Shown here piece by piece: positions 1 through 14,200 of a stretch of DNA of 64,000 bases. A program made the position numbers and the translations under genes. This DNA is from Ophthalmolycus amberensis (lineage: Eukaryota > Chordata > Actinopteri > Perciformes > Zoarcidae), in the NCBI GenBank assembly GCA_024529925.1, contig JAFEUB010001199.1:172001-236000 (forward strand), in the 5' to 3' direction. Numbering within the stretch: the stretch's first letter is position 1; the number at the start of each line of letters is the position of its first letter. The notes below the pieces were generated by a model. The model worked only from the letters and a program-made list of their open reading frames with translations, made no database searches and was not told the origin of the DNA.

Positions 1-778
1 TGGTATAGTCTCGTACGGCGGCGGAAAACTTAATGTGGCTTTCTCTTTGTATATTCTTCTCGTGGTGAAAGGAGTGTTTGAGAAACATAAAACTGTTAAG
101 GGCTTCTTATCACTAACTCGGCTGGTCACACATTAATTTGAGCAAACTGTGTAGGCCATGAGGAGGTCACAGTTAAAGGGGAAAGAAGTTTACGCGTGTT
201 ACAAGAAATACCCTCCAAGATGTAAAAAACTAAAAAAAGATATCTCATCCATGACAGTTTCTTGACAGCCAGTCACAATCCCTCCCTGGATAAAAAAAAC
301 TACAGCCTGAAAGAGTAGCCAATCTCCCAGGGAGCTTTTCCTCCAGGACACACTCATCATTAACACATACACAGCTTTGACACCTGCACCTGGAAAATGG
401 GAATCGTACGTCATGCAGTTCATATCGCTGCTGCTATATAATCCACAGTTAGGGCCGAGCGAAGGAACGGGAGAGCCCAGATAAATGTCAGAGGAGAAAT
501 ACTGCCGCAATAGTGTGCAGACTGGCCGTGAGCCTGCACACCTGCGGCACAACAGCGAAAACCCGGTGAAGGCATCGGGGCGTTATTAGCATGATTGCAG
601 GTGGCGGAATTTATGTCACAGCCCTTTGAAAAGTTTCTGAATGATGAAGCTTCCTGTGTCCTCAGGGTAACCGAGGGGATCGCACGAGTAGTGAGGTTAA
701 AAAAAACAAAAAAAAGACCACTTTTTCCATTGAACAGCAGAAAACATTGAGTTGTTTTCAAGGTATATTTCAGCCTGC

Positions 779-799
779 CCACACACACACACACACACT
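779..799. repeat. (AC)n microsatellite
   Basis: About ten uninterrupted CA dinucleotides. Confidence 0.9.
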
Positions 800-1398
800 G
801 GCTCTATGGATTATCGTTCCCTGTCAGGAGCTTTGACAGATGTGGTGAACTGCGCCCAGCCCCGGCGTGATGTCTTACGGTTTCGACTGTGTGAGGATGT
901 GTGAAGGTCGCATCCTCCCTGGCCATGGCCGATGATTTATAACGCTCGGGACAGTCGGTGAGAAGGTGAGAAGGCGAGCCGGCGCTTTCTGCTCCGTGGC
1001 CCCGAGAGCTGTATTTAGAGAAGTCGGGATCGGGGGGCACAACCGAATGCTTCACGCTGATGCGGTTTGATGTGAGCTTCGAGTCGATGACTGCAAAGAA
1101 GCCACACAGCGCTCTGGGAAGTGACTCATGTTGCTTTAATGATCTACCATAACAGTAGGGGATCTTTATTAATGTATTTTGGTACTTTTTTTTTCCATTT
1201 TTGCTTATTTTATTCCACTTTCTATCAGCGGTTTCCTCAAAGATGCGCACACAAACAAAAGTAGGCTGGATACTTCGACTTATTGTCTAATGACAAGAAG
1301 GTCTTTGCAGAATCTTCATACAGGGCTCTGTGTGGTCCTGCCGGCCTGTTGACCTACCTGGCCTGACGTGGAGTAGGCCGCCGTCTGTGCCCATGGCC

Positions 1399-1421
1399 GC
1401 CTCCTCCTCCTCCTCCTCCTT
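1399..1421. repeat. (TCC)n microsatellite
   Basis: Seven or so TCC triplets in tandem. Confidence 0.85.
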
Positions 1422-3895
1422 GGCACTGTGTGTCAGTACGCTGATCTGGAACCCTTCTCTCATGGCCTATACTGTAGGATGGGCTGTCTGCGGTCATGTT
1501 GAGGGCCCAAGGGCGGCAACCCAGCAGTTTGAGTATCTCCTCTTTTTTTCCCCTCCCAGTCAGGCTCTCTCTGTCTGCTCCCTGTAATTACCGACATGGT
1601 TTGGTAGACGTAGCTGCTCCGCTCTCTGTCCAGCTCCCATCATCCAACGACTGCCTCCAGATGGTCCCGTTTGGTAAGCAGTTTAGGGTTTTTCTCCCTT
1701 CTGCAGTTTGAAGGGGAAGGTTTTGAAATGGATTCAAATGGAGGATGTCGTGTTTGCTTGTCGTTGCCAGGGTGGACACATCAAAGTGCCCAATGACACA
1801 GACGGTGCGTTACGGAGCCAGTGAAGAGGGCCTCATGGCAAAAGCACATGCAGCCATATTGTCATATGTCAAATTGTCAAATGGCAGTGAGTAGTATGAA
1901 AGGGCTCACTCATAGTAGACAAAGAAGAAGCTACGGAGAATTAGCTTTGTATCATCTTTCACCTAATTGGCTTTAAGACCAGCATGGTTCACTCTCACCT
2001 CTGTCATAGTGTTTTTAGGCCACAACAAGTAGCTGTTTTCAGTGAAAACGCTCTAAGTACCCACTCGACACTACCTTCCCTGCACCAAACGCCTACTCCT
2101 CCAAAGGAATGCTAATGTCGCTCTGTATCTGCTGGATGTGTTTAAACTGTTTGCTAACAAGTTAGCCTTAGCAACTAATAAGGTGATACTGTAGCTAGTG
2201 TTTGATAGCTTGTTTCTGCACGCAAGTGGCTAATTGAATCAGGGTCTGCAGGTTAATTTAATATCAATTATCAAATACAAATACCAACAAATTATGAAAA
2301 TGATTGATGATGGTTGATGATGGCTATTTTCAAAGTGCAACGGATTTGTTGTCTTGAGGAGGAAGCTTTGGTGTTCCTGCATTTCCTTCCCTTAAATCAC
2401 CCGGGAGTACGATCTGTTGGCAGGAGAGGAAGGAGGTGTGTGGGAGGCACCCTGCCCTCCCTTGTTGGCGCACACACTTTCTCTGATGGAGTCTCTCAGA
2501 TGAGGGGGAAGACGGTGTTTGTGATTTCTGACCAAAGTTTACAGATTAAACCCAAATTCCACGCGCCAACTTGAGACTGTTCACATACCATGCACATTAG
2601 CTGTTGACACGTGTCAACACACTTGTAGAGGTAAAAAGTTATTTTCATCCCAGTTCCTTTTAAATTGTTCTCTCAAGATGATTAAACGTCACAGAAACAA
2701 TAACTGATCTCCTGCCATCGAGTCATTCACAGAAATGGATTCATCTCTTTTAATGTGCCGTCACTGGGGCCATCTTTAGTTGAGCTCCAGCAGCCCGGAA
2801 AGATCAGCTCAGTGTCTAACCACAGACAGATCGGATCTTCTTTTTTCCTAAGCTCTCATCCTCCGACAGTTAGCCGATGACGGTAGAAATTGTTATTTTC
2901 ACCCTTGCCACCAATGTAAGATAAATTGTCCTGGCAGAATTTAATTTGTTTCTAAAAATACCATTAATGAGGGGTTATGATACGTTTGTGTCGCTTCCCT
3001 TACCCCCAAACCCCTACAGAATTACTTAAGCATCTGAGTCTTGGGTAGCACGAGTTCATATTTAGGTCAATTGGAAACAGCTGACTAGATATGATGCTCC
3101 TTTTTCTCCCTCACTGTCATCAGACCCAGAATAGGGCTTCATTAGACTATATCTTGGTTGTTGAATTGTACCTCCCAAAGTTCATAAAAATGCTGGCCTT
3201 TCTGTACTGCGTTCCCTGTGATGAGGGCAAAAAAGGAAAAATCTGAAATACCTGCATATTTGGAAAATGTGCAATCGCGATTGAATTTGAGAAAGTGTTT
3301 TATTGGTGCACTTCCCAACATGTAAAAACGTGTGGACTTCCTTTTCCCTACCTTTATCTTTCCATTCTGGGTCGCCACAGGTTTCTCAGTGACTGTCAAA
3401 ACAGTGAAATTAGCTCCTCAGAATCCTGCGTGGCCCAGAGTGGGGCCGCAGCCTCCACTGTGTGAGCTGAGTATTGGCGGGTGTGACTTTCTCCTACCAT
3501 CACCTCTCTCTATGTCAAGGCTTGAACATTCTTTTTTTTTACACAAACACAACGAAACTGAGAAAATATGTTGGTTTGCAATGCTTGTAATATTTTGTAT
3601 CACTTTCTATGATTCAGCTGGGCCAATATCTTGGCAATTATATAACTGCTGTACAGAAATGCTTCAGATATGTTTAAATAAACAATAAAAAAGACGAGGG
3701 AGGGATCTTATGGTAATGGGACACAAAGGAGGTGCTCCTAATGCGGAGGCATAATACTGTATAGATAGAGACGCCAAAGAGCACTGAAGCTACACCGAAG
3801 TACAGCAATTATAATCTTTATTACCATGGTTACATGATGCAACAAGACCAATGCATATTCATCCAAACAGCGACACTTTTACACTAACAAGGTTA

Positions 3896-4165
3896 TTAGC
3901 CTCGCTAGCAGCTTGGCTCTACGGCAGTTTCAGTAGGTCAGTTCAGCACTTTAGTCCAGACTGAAATATCTCACCAACTGATGGATTTCCATTAAGCTTT
4001 GTACAGACATTCATGGTCCCCATAGGATGAATACTACTTACTTTGACTTTTCCTCGAATGCCCTCATCAGGTAAAAATGTAACTTTTGCCAATAGTTTGG
4101 TTCATGGCCAAATACCTAGAGAGATAATGATATTACCAACACCTGAAAACTGTAAAGTGCCACCT
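3896..4165 (-). repeat. Dispersed GCTAACATGCT family, copy A (minus orientation)
   Basis: Read on the minus strand, the copy contains the family's ggaccatgaatgtctgtaca and atccatcagttggtgagata segments and ends near gctgctagcgaggct. It shares these with copies B and D. The 5' part with the repeated CTAACATG motif is missing, so this is a truncated copy. Confidence 0.6.
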
Positions 4166-5030
4166 TTTGGTCACGATTTTAAAGATAAATAAATAAATGT
4201 TTGTTTATGTTATGCATTGAAGTAAAATCTCCTGGGACCCGCCAGTGGGTCCTGACCCAGTCTTTGGGAATGACTGATATGGTTTATATACACTATGCTG
4301 CAACTGAAAGACACGTTTTAAACAACTGCATTCAAATCTGATTAGCGTGTGAACAGAATCAGGTTGAACAAGGTAGCGCCACTAAGCCGCAGTTCAAGTT
4401 TTTCACCTCGTCACAGTAATCCTGAACGAGACTTTACAAAGGTAAACACACTACCGGACACCCGTAATCTCCAGGCCCAGAGGATTTCTAGACCCTTTGA
4501 TTGCCGGATAAAACTGCGATCGGCATTTGATGAAACTGAATATGTGCTGAATCACTCCGGTGATTGCCCGCTTTGGCTGATTGTCATTTGTGATACTCTA
4601 CTGCTATAGGTCACTTTTCTCACTGTGGGATTGAGAGCTGCTCACCATGGCCATGGTTTTATGAAAGCCCTCGCTGTGCTCCAGCCTGGCCAAGGCAAGC
4701 TGCTTGAAAGCTGCATTAATCAGGCTCTAATGCTTTATAATCCCCCGACTGGTATGCGGTGGGATGAGAAATGTAGCCATATGTAGATGTCTGGTTGGCT
4801 GCCTGGTGGTGGATTGAAGCATTAGAGATTGTCTTCGCTGCCCTGCACAAGACGTTGACCTTAGTCCTATTTGGTATTCTCAGTGCTGCTTGCCTGGCCA
4901 TTTAATTAAAAGCCAGCGGATTATCTCTTCTAATACATCATGTGGTTATAGCAGCACACACACATACAGTATACTGCACACAGACAGACAGACAATAATC
5001 GCCTTAAAATGGGAATGATGTTTAATACCG

Positions 5031-5292
5031 GACTGGGGGCGACCGTGGCTCCCTGGGTTAAGAGGTTCGTCTGGGAATCGGAAGGTCAACAGTTCGATCC
5101 CCAACTGGGACGTGTCACGTGTCGAAGTGTACCTGAGCAATACACTGAACCCCCGGCTCCCCGGGCGCCGATCAATGGCAGCCCACTGCTCCCTATATAC
5201 AGGGATGGGTCAAATGCAGCAGTCAAATTTTGTGTAAATGTATATGAAAATAAAAATGGTTTCGTCTTCTTTTTCTTCTTTTTCTTCTTCAT
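5031..5292 (+). mobile_element. tRNA-derived SINE
   Basis: The body begins gggggcgaccgtggctccct and contains a good RNA polymerase III B box, GTTCGATCC (5092-5100), about 45 bases after an A-box-like gtggctccctgggtta. A tRNA-unrelated middle follows (cctgagcaatacactgaacc, then cccactgctccctatataca), and the 3' end is A-rich with a (TTCTTT)n-like tail from about 5266. That order, tRNA-like head, body and simple tail, is diagnostic of a SINE. I see no clear target duplication, so the ends are approximate. Confidence 0.75.
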
Positions 5293-8200
5293 CCAATAAG
5301 AAAATCCCTCACACAGTCAGTATTGCGTGGCAGACGTTCAACACAGCCACTCAATAATGTGAGAAAGGCGTTAAAGCTGCCAAGGAACGCACCAAGTCAA
5401 AAATGATGGATCAAATGTGCCGTTGGACCAACCGAATGAGATTAGTGGGATTTATAATCGAATAACATGATGCATCTGGTGTGTTGAAAACAATGTTTTG
5501 ATCGTGTGCGGTGATGGGTAAATGCTCGCTGTAGGTTATGCTCCCATCATTAGACGTGGGTCTCAAATGATTTGACTCTGCCATGCTAAATTCTTAATGG
5601 GTCTAGACAACGGTTTGGATTTCGAGGGCTCATGCTGGCTGATGGCTCTTAAGCCGTGGCCACTCTCAGGCTCTTGGCCCTCTTCATATTAATGGGATTA
5701 ACAGGACTGTGGATGAGAGGGGGCACGACGTGTAAGCAGAGAACCCCAAGCCATTAGAAACAACAACTCCCCTGTCCCCCATATCCAACTGGGATGCTAT
5801 AGTTCCCCCTTTTCAGTAAAGAAGAGGAGAAGACTACCCCTCTTCCCCGGGCCTCTCCATCTCGGTGGCCTTATTCTCTGACAAGGAGCACTGGCTCGTT
5901 TCGAGAGGGTTATGACACAAGTTGGCCAGTTCGGGGGCAATGCCTTTGTCCATTGTGAGAAGAAGGGGGGCTGTGTGGTCCCTCTGTTCTCCCTGGACCC
6001 AATGAAGGAGGCCATTTGTCCCTAAATAGAGGGGAATTAAGCCCTGGTTGTGTTGCTCTGTTGTTTATGAAGGACAAAGAAGCAAGACCTCAGTGTTCCC
6101 TGTTTGGACAGAGCCGATAACTGCTTGCGAACCAAACCTGTCAGAACCAATCGGGTGAACTCATTACGGTCGTACGCGCTCTGGTTGGGGTTTTCAAGTG
6201 GCGAGACAGAGGACGGAGGGCAAAGGACTCCCAGTTGGTGAGCTAACAGAGGCTTCTTTGTGTTATGAATATGCCAGCTCAACTTGTTAGCTTTGGGTGG
6301 CATGGATGGAAAGATGATGCACCGGTCAATGCACTCGGAGAAATGCGGCCAAGCTGGTTGCCAAGCTGGAAAGCAGCCATCAACTTTTGGTTGCCAAAGC
6401 TGCCAGAATGGTTGCCATATTCAATTTAGAGTAATTAAATTGCTTTTTAATTAAAAGTCATATTTTAATCATGAAAAAGTGAAATCAAGAATGCTTCAAC
6501 CTATTTTACATAAACCAAAACCACTTGTTGGTGCTCTCTTGTTGGGTTTTGGTGTTTTTGAGAACGGATTTAACGGTTGTGAAGCTTTTGTGAAAAACCT
6601 GACTTGCCGCATTTATATTCATAAGCGCGGTCGTGCACTGCTGCCTCTCAGTATTTGAGGTTATTTCTCTTTCATTTAGCTGTTGACAGTACTGGCTTTA
6701 CAGCAGCACTCACTTGCCTCTTTGGAAAATTCCCCACCGAGGGCTTTTGAGACTGTCCTCACAAGAAGAACGACAGAAAAAGTTGTTTCAGCAAGTTCCC
6801 CCTCAACCATAACCATCTTTTTATTATTGTAACATGACAACGAAGCTCCCCTAACTGTAGTTTGTGTGCCACATCCTTCAACCATATTGTTGATTTTTAA
6901 ACAGTGATTTTTTTTGCTGATATTGGGCATCACATCAGAAAACGACACAACTATGCGTCTTACTAAAGGGCAGTCACACACAACGTATTTTGTCGCTTCA
7001 TTTGAAGGACTTATTTGGACTTTATTTACCCCAAATATTTTAAAATTTGGTTTGGGTGGCACCCAAACCAAATGGCTAACCGTGAACTTAATTATCGGGG
7101 CTACTGGGGCGGCATGGCAATTGCTGCTGTTGAACCCAGTGGAAGAAACTTATAACTCAGACTTCTAGCGCTGTATAGCGGGCCATCACTGAATATACAG
7201 TATGTTGTGCTACTTATTCTATTCATTTGACAATATCATCTGTTAGGACTGTTTCCCCTGTCTTCTGAGGTTCAGGTTCAATCCTTAAGGACACAAGTGT
7301 TGGAATGTCTCTGACTTGTGTTATTATTGTGGTTAAAGCGGTTTTCAAGTATGATTACAGTATCTGGTGTTTCCTAAGTGTGGTAAGTGAGTCAAATGCA
7401 GCACAGAAGGGCCTGTGGTCTGCACAGTTTAGCCACTGTGGCTAACCTGTTGCTCCCCTCAGGCTTGTAACACCAGGAACACAAGAAGACTTGTGCCCCT
7501 TGTGGCCTTTATTCTGATGCCGTGTGCTCTTTCAAGTCACCGAGTTTATGTATCTATAGAGAGGGAACAGATAAGAGAAACAGGTGTGTTGTAGTACAGT
7601 TGTCTTTATTTGTGGACTTGTGAACAGGCTGACGGAGCAAACTGGAAGACTGAAATCTTGATAGGACCCACCTCCTCCCCCTCGCTTCCTACCTCTGACC
7701 AGACCACAGCCACGGAGGAAGCACATCTTTTTCACAAGCTACCTCTAATTGATACTGTCGAGCCCTGGGAACCCAGTGTGTGGTTTTAATACTCTGCAAA
7801 ATGCGTGCAAAGCACAACAGCCTGCAGTGTGCCACCCTCTGGGACACCACAGGTTATTTACAACCAGACGACCAGTCTGGCCCAGGTCTTCGCATAGTTT
7901 CATTTAAGTAAGTTAAAAAAAAGAAAAGATACCCACCGCACTTGAATGTGACCCTTGCCAAGCCTTTCATCAAATAGCTACACTGAGAGAGGGTAAGAGT
8001 TGAATCCAATCCAGAGCTGTAATTTCAGCCTTAGGGGTCTTTTCACTCAATGGCTGTGTGGGTTATGAAAGATTGAAACCAGTTCTGTCTGTAGGTTATT
8101 AAGTTCCTGCTGTTGGTGCTGACTTTATGCTGCTGTCTCCGTTAGTACTTTTGCGTTTCCTTACCAGCTACACCTGCAGAGTTGTTAAAATCGAATGATT

Positions 8201-11200
8201 ATATGTCTAGTTAGCGATGCAGAAGCAAGGGCCATACATTTTGTTGGTGTTTCGATACATTCATGTGGCTTTACCAAATCAAATCAAATGGGGTGTAAAT
8301 TGACTAGTTCTAATGTAGCTTGTCATGGCTTGGTGAGACAGACGTCTCTGACATCTCTCCAGATGGAGAACAGCTTGTGTTGTATTGTGTTTCACAGCCG
8401 GAGCCAACTCTCCCGTTCGCTCCCTTTCTCCCTCTCTCTCCGTCACCATGAATGAAATCACGCTGGTGACAGATTGATGGAATCATGATGGTTTACGGGG
8501 TTGATTTCACTGGTTTATTTTGGCTGAGCGCTGACCCTCAGTATCTCTGGCTGTGGTGTTTCCCCTCATCTTTGACCTTCTGGCTGTTTTGCCAAGTGAG
8601 GTCTTCCTCTACGGCTGGAGACGGATACACACAATTGGAGTTTATTTTTGATCCGAGGAGGAAGTTTGGGTTGGGAGAAAAGTGTGCGCAACTGTTTTCC
8701 CGTTACCAACCGCTGAGGTTTGAGGATCTGGAGAGAAGCGCTCTGACAGAATAATGAGACTCCTTTTAAAGGCGCTCTCAAGAAAAATACATGTATAATC
8801 TGGGAGGGATTGAGGTTGAGAGAAAAGAGCAGAGCTGGCAAGAACGAATGACTGATGGGGCATTAAGGAATTAGATGGAAGGTCTGTTTAAGTGTGACTG
8901 TGAAGGCCTCGGGGCTGATCTCTTTCATTCTGCGGTGAGCACGTGTTGTCCTGACTGTGAACTCCGGCCGCTTTTGGGGTCTTACAACATCTACCTGATG
9001 AGATGTTAAGAGGGCTCAAAACCACACCGGATCCCCCAGGCGGCTCCTCCAAACGTGTCCAGGCCTGTAGTAGACACATATCTCGATATCACATGGTAGA
9101 AACATCAGCGGCTGCTTTAATTACATAGCAGTTCAAGGGAAATCCAGTCCACGGCCTTGCTGGCTCACAAGCTTTGTTTTCATACGTGTGAGTGACATGC
9201 CGGGGGTCCCCGATGAAGACCCTAACCTTCAGACACAAGAGGCTCACGACTGTTCAAACAAGCTGTCACTCAAGGCTTCTTTTTTCTGCCAAAACAGTGT
9301 TGGCCTTAGCAAGTATTCTAGCCTCATGCTCAGGCTTAATGTTTCATTTTATGAAAACAAGCACCATTATCTTGGAAAAAAGACGCCGTGATGAGAATGA
9401 CACTTTTTTTCCCCCAAGAAACTTCTTGAGGCGAGACGATTTCTGTGTGGGAAGGAGTGAAATGACGTTACCCTGCTGGCATATTTCCATTGCTTGTGTA
9501 AAGAAAAAGACATCATCATCAGCACTAAACACGAGATTAAAGGACTTGCTCTCCGTGCCGCCGCTTCTCCCTTTAGCACTACCCAGTCTGAAACACTTGC
9601 TAATGCAGTGCGCCCATCACTCCACTTGATTGATGGAGCTGATGATGACTCTCCCTCATGACAGCCGACGCAGAGCAGGCAGGCCTCAGGGGGGGACCTG
9701 CCATGTGGGCTCGTACGTCCCCCGGGGACCCGGCCCTTTTGTTGGGAGACGATGGACCTTGATTGCCGCTGTGATTATGGCCTAAACCGCACGTCCCACA
9801 GCTCATATTCTCACTCTCCCCAGTAGCTAGCAAACTAACACCGGCAGCTCATTCAGAGGTTATTGATTTCTAGCGACGGAACAATCCACCACAGTTTCCC
9901 CGTGAGCATGCATCTGGCAGGACCTTTATTAGGTCCATAAGAATTTCATTAATTTCTTCCTGCAGCCGTTGCAAAGCCCATTCATTCAATGAAATATGAA
10001 TCAATACAGGAAAATAAGAATGACTTATGTCTCTATTGCCTGCAGTTTCACAGCAGTATACATTTTTATGTTGAATATATTCTCTCTGGGTTAAGTTTAG
10101 TATTAAGACGTAGTAACATGCATGTGGCCAACAAGTACAGTTCAGGTTTATGTGGGAGATTATGGTGCATCTCACACTCCACCGGCGGAGGCGTCATGTG
10201 GACGAGTGATGGATATGGGTTGTTACAATGAACAGATGAGTTGGTAGGACACACGCTGGCATGTTTGCCTGCTCAATGAGCTTTTAATTTGCGGTAACAA
10301 CATGATATCAGCATATGAGATGCAGCATTGGAAATCAGAGCATCTGACTTCTGTGGGAGAATAAAGGACTTGTTTATAAGATGCACCCAAGATGATCTGA
10401 GCTGCACACAAAATGACTAATTGACTTTTTGGAAGAAAGGCACAGAAACGGTCTTCGTGGAACTTTTCATGCAAAGTATAGACATTACAAAATAAATGTT
10501 CAATAGAAGAGTGTTTGGCTGCATTTGGGAGAAAGCTCTTTGGCACAAGGTATAAGTGAAATTAGCTTTTTGTCTGTTGTGCCAGTATTGTTAAACCCTT
10601 TGACTTATTTCAAGACAAAGTTTGGCTTCAGTTACTAGTTTGCTGGGATTCAGCTATGCTTGGCTTCCACAACCTGCTCAACACAAGGCGAGGCCTCCTG
10701 TTGGGAGTTAGTCAAAAGTCTGTTTTGGAAATGGAAATGATGTGCTGTAAAGCACTTCCTCGATCATTCCGATTTGTGTCTTGAGAGTCATACTGCGTAA
10801 TACCAAAGCCTAATAGTTTTACAATACACCGTCTGACTGAGTATATTGTTGGAAAGGACAGTATTGTAGCTTTGCCATAATCACATAATGATCATTATGA
10901 ATGATCTCATGGCATTTAGACCAGCAAAGCTCACATGATGTCCAGTATCTGATCGATGGAGGTAATTGTTTCATGAAATATAGCTTATTACATCTTGGAA
11001 GCCATCGGTGGTCATGTTTTTCACAGTGTTGCATTTCCAGTGTTCAACCGAACCAATACGTCTCCATTCAAATGTCCTTAATCATTATGAGCAGGGGAAT
11101 CCTTGGCCTGGGAATGAATGGCGGTGAGGGGGAACCTGAGCAGAGCTGAAGAAGAGCCGCGGGTCCTTTTTAACTGCAAAACAATCAAAAACGCAACCCG

Positions 11201-14200
11201 ACAGATAATACTGTTATTAGCAAAGGTACCTAAAACAATTTAACAGATGGATACTGCATGTTTTTCTCACCCAAACAGCTGCATCCTCAAAGATTTAGAA
11301 TAATGAATTAATAAAACAGAGGATTCTCCCAAAAGCTTTAATTACTTGCAGATTTGTCTGATTTTGGAGGCTTTCTGTGTAACCGTCAGTGGACTCCCAA
11401 GGGTGAGTCAGCTGCTGCAGACCAAGCCTATAGTCTAAAACCAGATTAAGAATTTAAACCTTTTAGTCCCCTGTCGAGAGGATGCTAAGCTTTACCTAAT
11501 TTAGGCCCGTACCTTTATTTCTGCATGCGAGACTGTGCAAAAGTTAAACATAATGGTTACTAGATGATTCATGACTGAACTGAAAGCTATCAAAAGATAA
11601 AAAGAAGAGCTTTGAATGCGATGTGCATTTGATCTTGATCAGAGAATTTGTGAAAAAAAAAGATTACCGAGATGAAAGTGCATCAAAACTGGTCAAACAT
11701 CTTGATCTTATTGATCTTGGTTTTATCTCCAGCGTTGCAGCTAGAGATAAAACCCAGTTCTCCTCCCAACGAGTGCGTGCACAATGTTTTCACCTCAACA
11801 CTTTTACACTTTCTGACAGCTCTAAACCTTGAAGCGAGAGGTCACTTGCATATTCATAAAGCTTGTGCCGTTGACTTGATGTCTACCGGGGATATGCTCA
11901 GCTCTAAACATTCTCACATGTCTGCAGATGATGCAGTGCGGTTGTTGAGGACAAACTGCAACAAAATAAGGGGCAGCTGCTCTCTACTCCTTCTACATCG
12001 CGGTGCTGTATATCGAGCGCCATAATGAGTCCAGAGTTGTAAGTCTCGGCACACTAAGTGAACACTCTCTGTGAAAACGCTGGATGCAGCATGACAAGGC
12101 CCTGATGTAAAATATGGAGCAGCTAGGACCTTTGACTTTGTTGATCCAATAAAGCCACTGTGATGCAAGTTTAGCTGTGTGCGGTGCAACCTTTGGCTGA
12201 CCTATGAGTCCTTCTCCCTGCCAGCTTTGTGTAGTAACATCAGCTTTACTGGAACACTCGCCTTCACCTATATCGCACATTAAAATGTTGAGCGGCCTTC
12301 CTCATTTTCTTGCACTTTAATTTTTTTTTAAGGAATACAAATGCTCTATTGCTAAAGCCCTCATTAGCAAATACTCTGAAGGTCAACCACACTTTATTCC
12401 CAGAAAAATAAAACATGAAATAACACCTGATGCCTTACGGTGTTTACTGCAAATGATGCAGGCTAATGAGGCAATCCAACAATGCCAAATCAACATGTAC
12501 TGACTCTTATATAAATCATTCATAGCTGGATCCAGTACGATGGACCAACATCCTGGCATATCTCCAGCATCAGTGAACCAAAAAGCAGAAGTAAACACAG
12601 TTTCCTCATTCTGTATTTGTCTGCTAGGATGGACAGCATGCACTTTCATTATTGTCAGCAGCTTCGGTTTGGGTTATTAGCTCCGTTGCGGATGTGTTTA
12701 TGGCTGTTGGAGCTGTGTTTATTTGAGCAGGATTTAAGGCTGTTTATTTGGGACCAGCTTCTGCAGTGTACAGTAGGCCCCGTCAGATAATTGTGAGATG
12801 TATTTGCTGAATACAACACCAGCTCAGTGTTCAGCAGTGTTTACCTCAATAGTTTCGGTACAGCTAAAACATCTGCTACCTTTACGGAACACCATGAAAT
12901 GATTATGCCTGGTTTAGAATGAACAGAAAGCACCTGCTGATTTTTCCCTGAATGCTGTCTGATTGTGAGGAACTGCACGTGTGGCTGACTTAGTGCAGAG
13001 TAATTATCCTGCTGCTTTTTGAACCCAGCTCGCTCTGTAAAAAGACTGAAACTGAACAAAAATATGTGCAATATCAGGCATGTCTTCTTCATGTTACATT
13101 CCAAGCATCCACATTAATGTCTTACTTACTTTCGCATCCATTGAAGTCATAAACATGATCCACATTATCTTTGTAGGCGTTTATAGTCATATCCCTGATC
13201 CTTGTGATATAATAGTAGTTTTAAGAATAAGGAAAATACTCTCCTTTTATCAAAACCCTGTGGCACTCAGCTTTAAGTCTGTTCTTTATTACTGAAGACG
13301 TACATCTTAAACACACATGGTCACAAATATACCCTTTTATTTACCTCATTAAGTAAAAGTTACCTAAACACGAGTGAATATGGCCCTTTTTGGTGACTAC
13401 TTTCAGTCGAGGATTAATGCGCATATGTGCTGCTCTAGCGAGCGTAAACGGCAGCTGGACGATGTACATGTAATTGACACTAAACTACAGTGCCGAGTCG
13501 ATACTAATGGTGATGATGGAACATGTCACCCAGTGCAACGGTGTGGCTCATTTACGCGTTTTTAATAGCGTTTGGACAACGACAGCATTCTATGGCACAG
13601 AGAAGTAATCTATATCTGGCTTTGACGACACAGATATTATGAACTGTGAAAAGTATTTTGTCAGCCAGTACTGGTGGAGCTTCATGGGTTTGAATGACTC
13701 AAGCATAGAGCAGTATCGGCTGGTATAGCATAGTGTTTTGCCCCAGAACCAGGGGCCGGTGGTAACCAGCATTGGTAATTGATTCGTTTCAGACCCCCGA
13801 CTGGCCTGCTGAAATGAGATGACAAGTACAGTTCTAAGGCGTAGCTGCGTGGGGAGGGAAGGATGGGTGGGGGGGGGGAGAGGTCCATGACCCACAGGGA
13901 GATCAATACTACATGATGAGGTCGTGGAAATGGTGCCGCAGCCTTTTGTTCTCATCCAGGCCTTGGCTATAAACCAACCATTTTGCCACACTACTCTTGT
14001 GATGTTATTAGAAAAAAAAAAAAAAATATCTAAGTGACACAGGCCATTTGTTTTTACTGGCCATATGTTTGACCATGTGGGTTTTCCACGCTGCAGGCAG
14101 AGAATGATTCTTTTTAACTGGCTATCATTGTAAGCGATATCAAGGACATAAAATGCAATGTGGATCCCAGATAAAAGGCTCTTGGTATCCCATAGTCCCA

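Larger units (their letters stand above)
1..10000. other. tmtc2 intron 1, part 1: no gene seen
   Basis: This is non-coding sequence before exon 2, read as intron 1 because tmtc2 exon 1 is not in the window and must lie upstream. Open frames here are short and resemble no protein I know. Repeats are listed separately: (AC)n at 779-799, (TCC)n at 1399-1421, a dispersed repeat at 3896-4165 and a tRNA-derived SINE at 5031-5292. Three loose copies of tggttgcca sit at 6355-6425. I see no CpG-island-like promoter. The rest shows no structure I can name. Confidence 0.7.

Noticed and set aside
5031..5110. Possible functional tRNA gene
   Set aside because: The B box is good, but the cloverleaf cannot be completed and a SINE body and simple-repeat tail follow.
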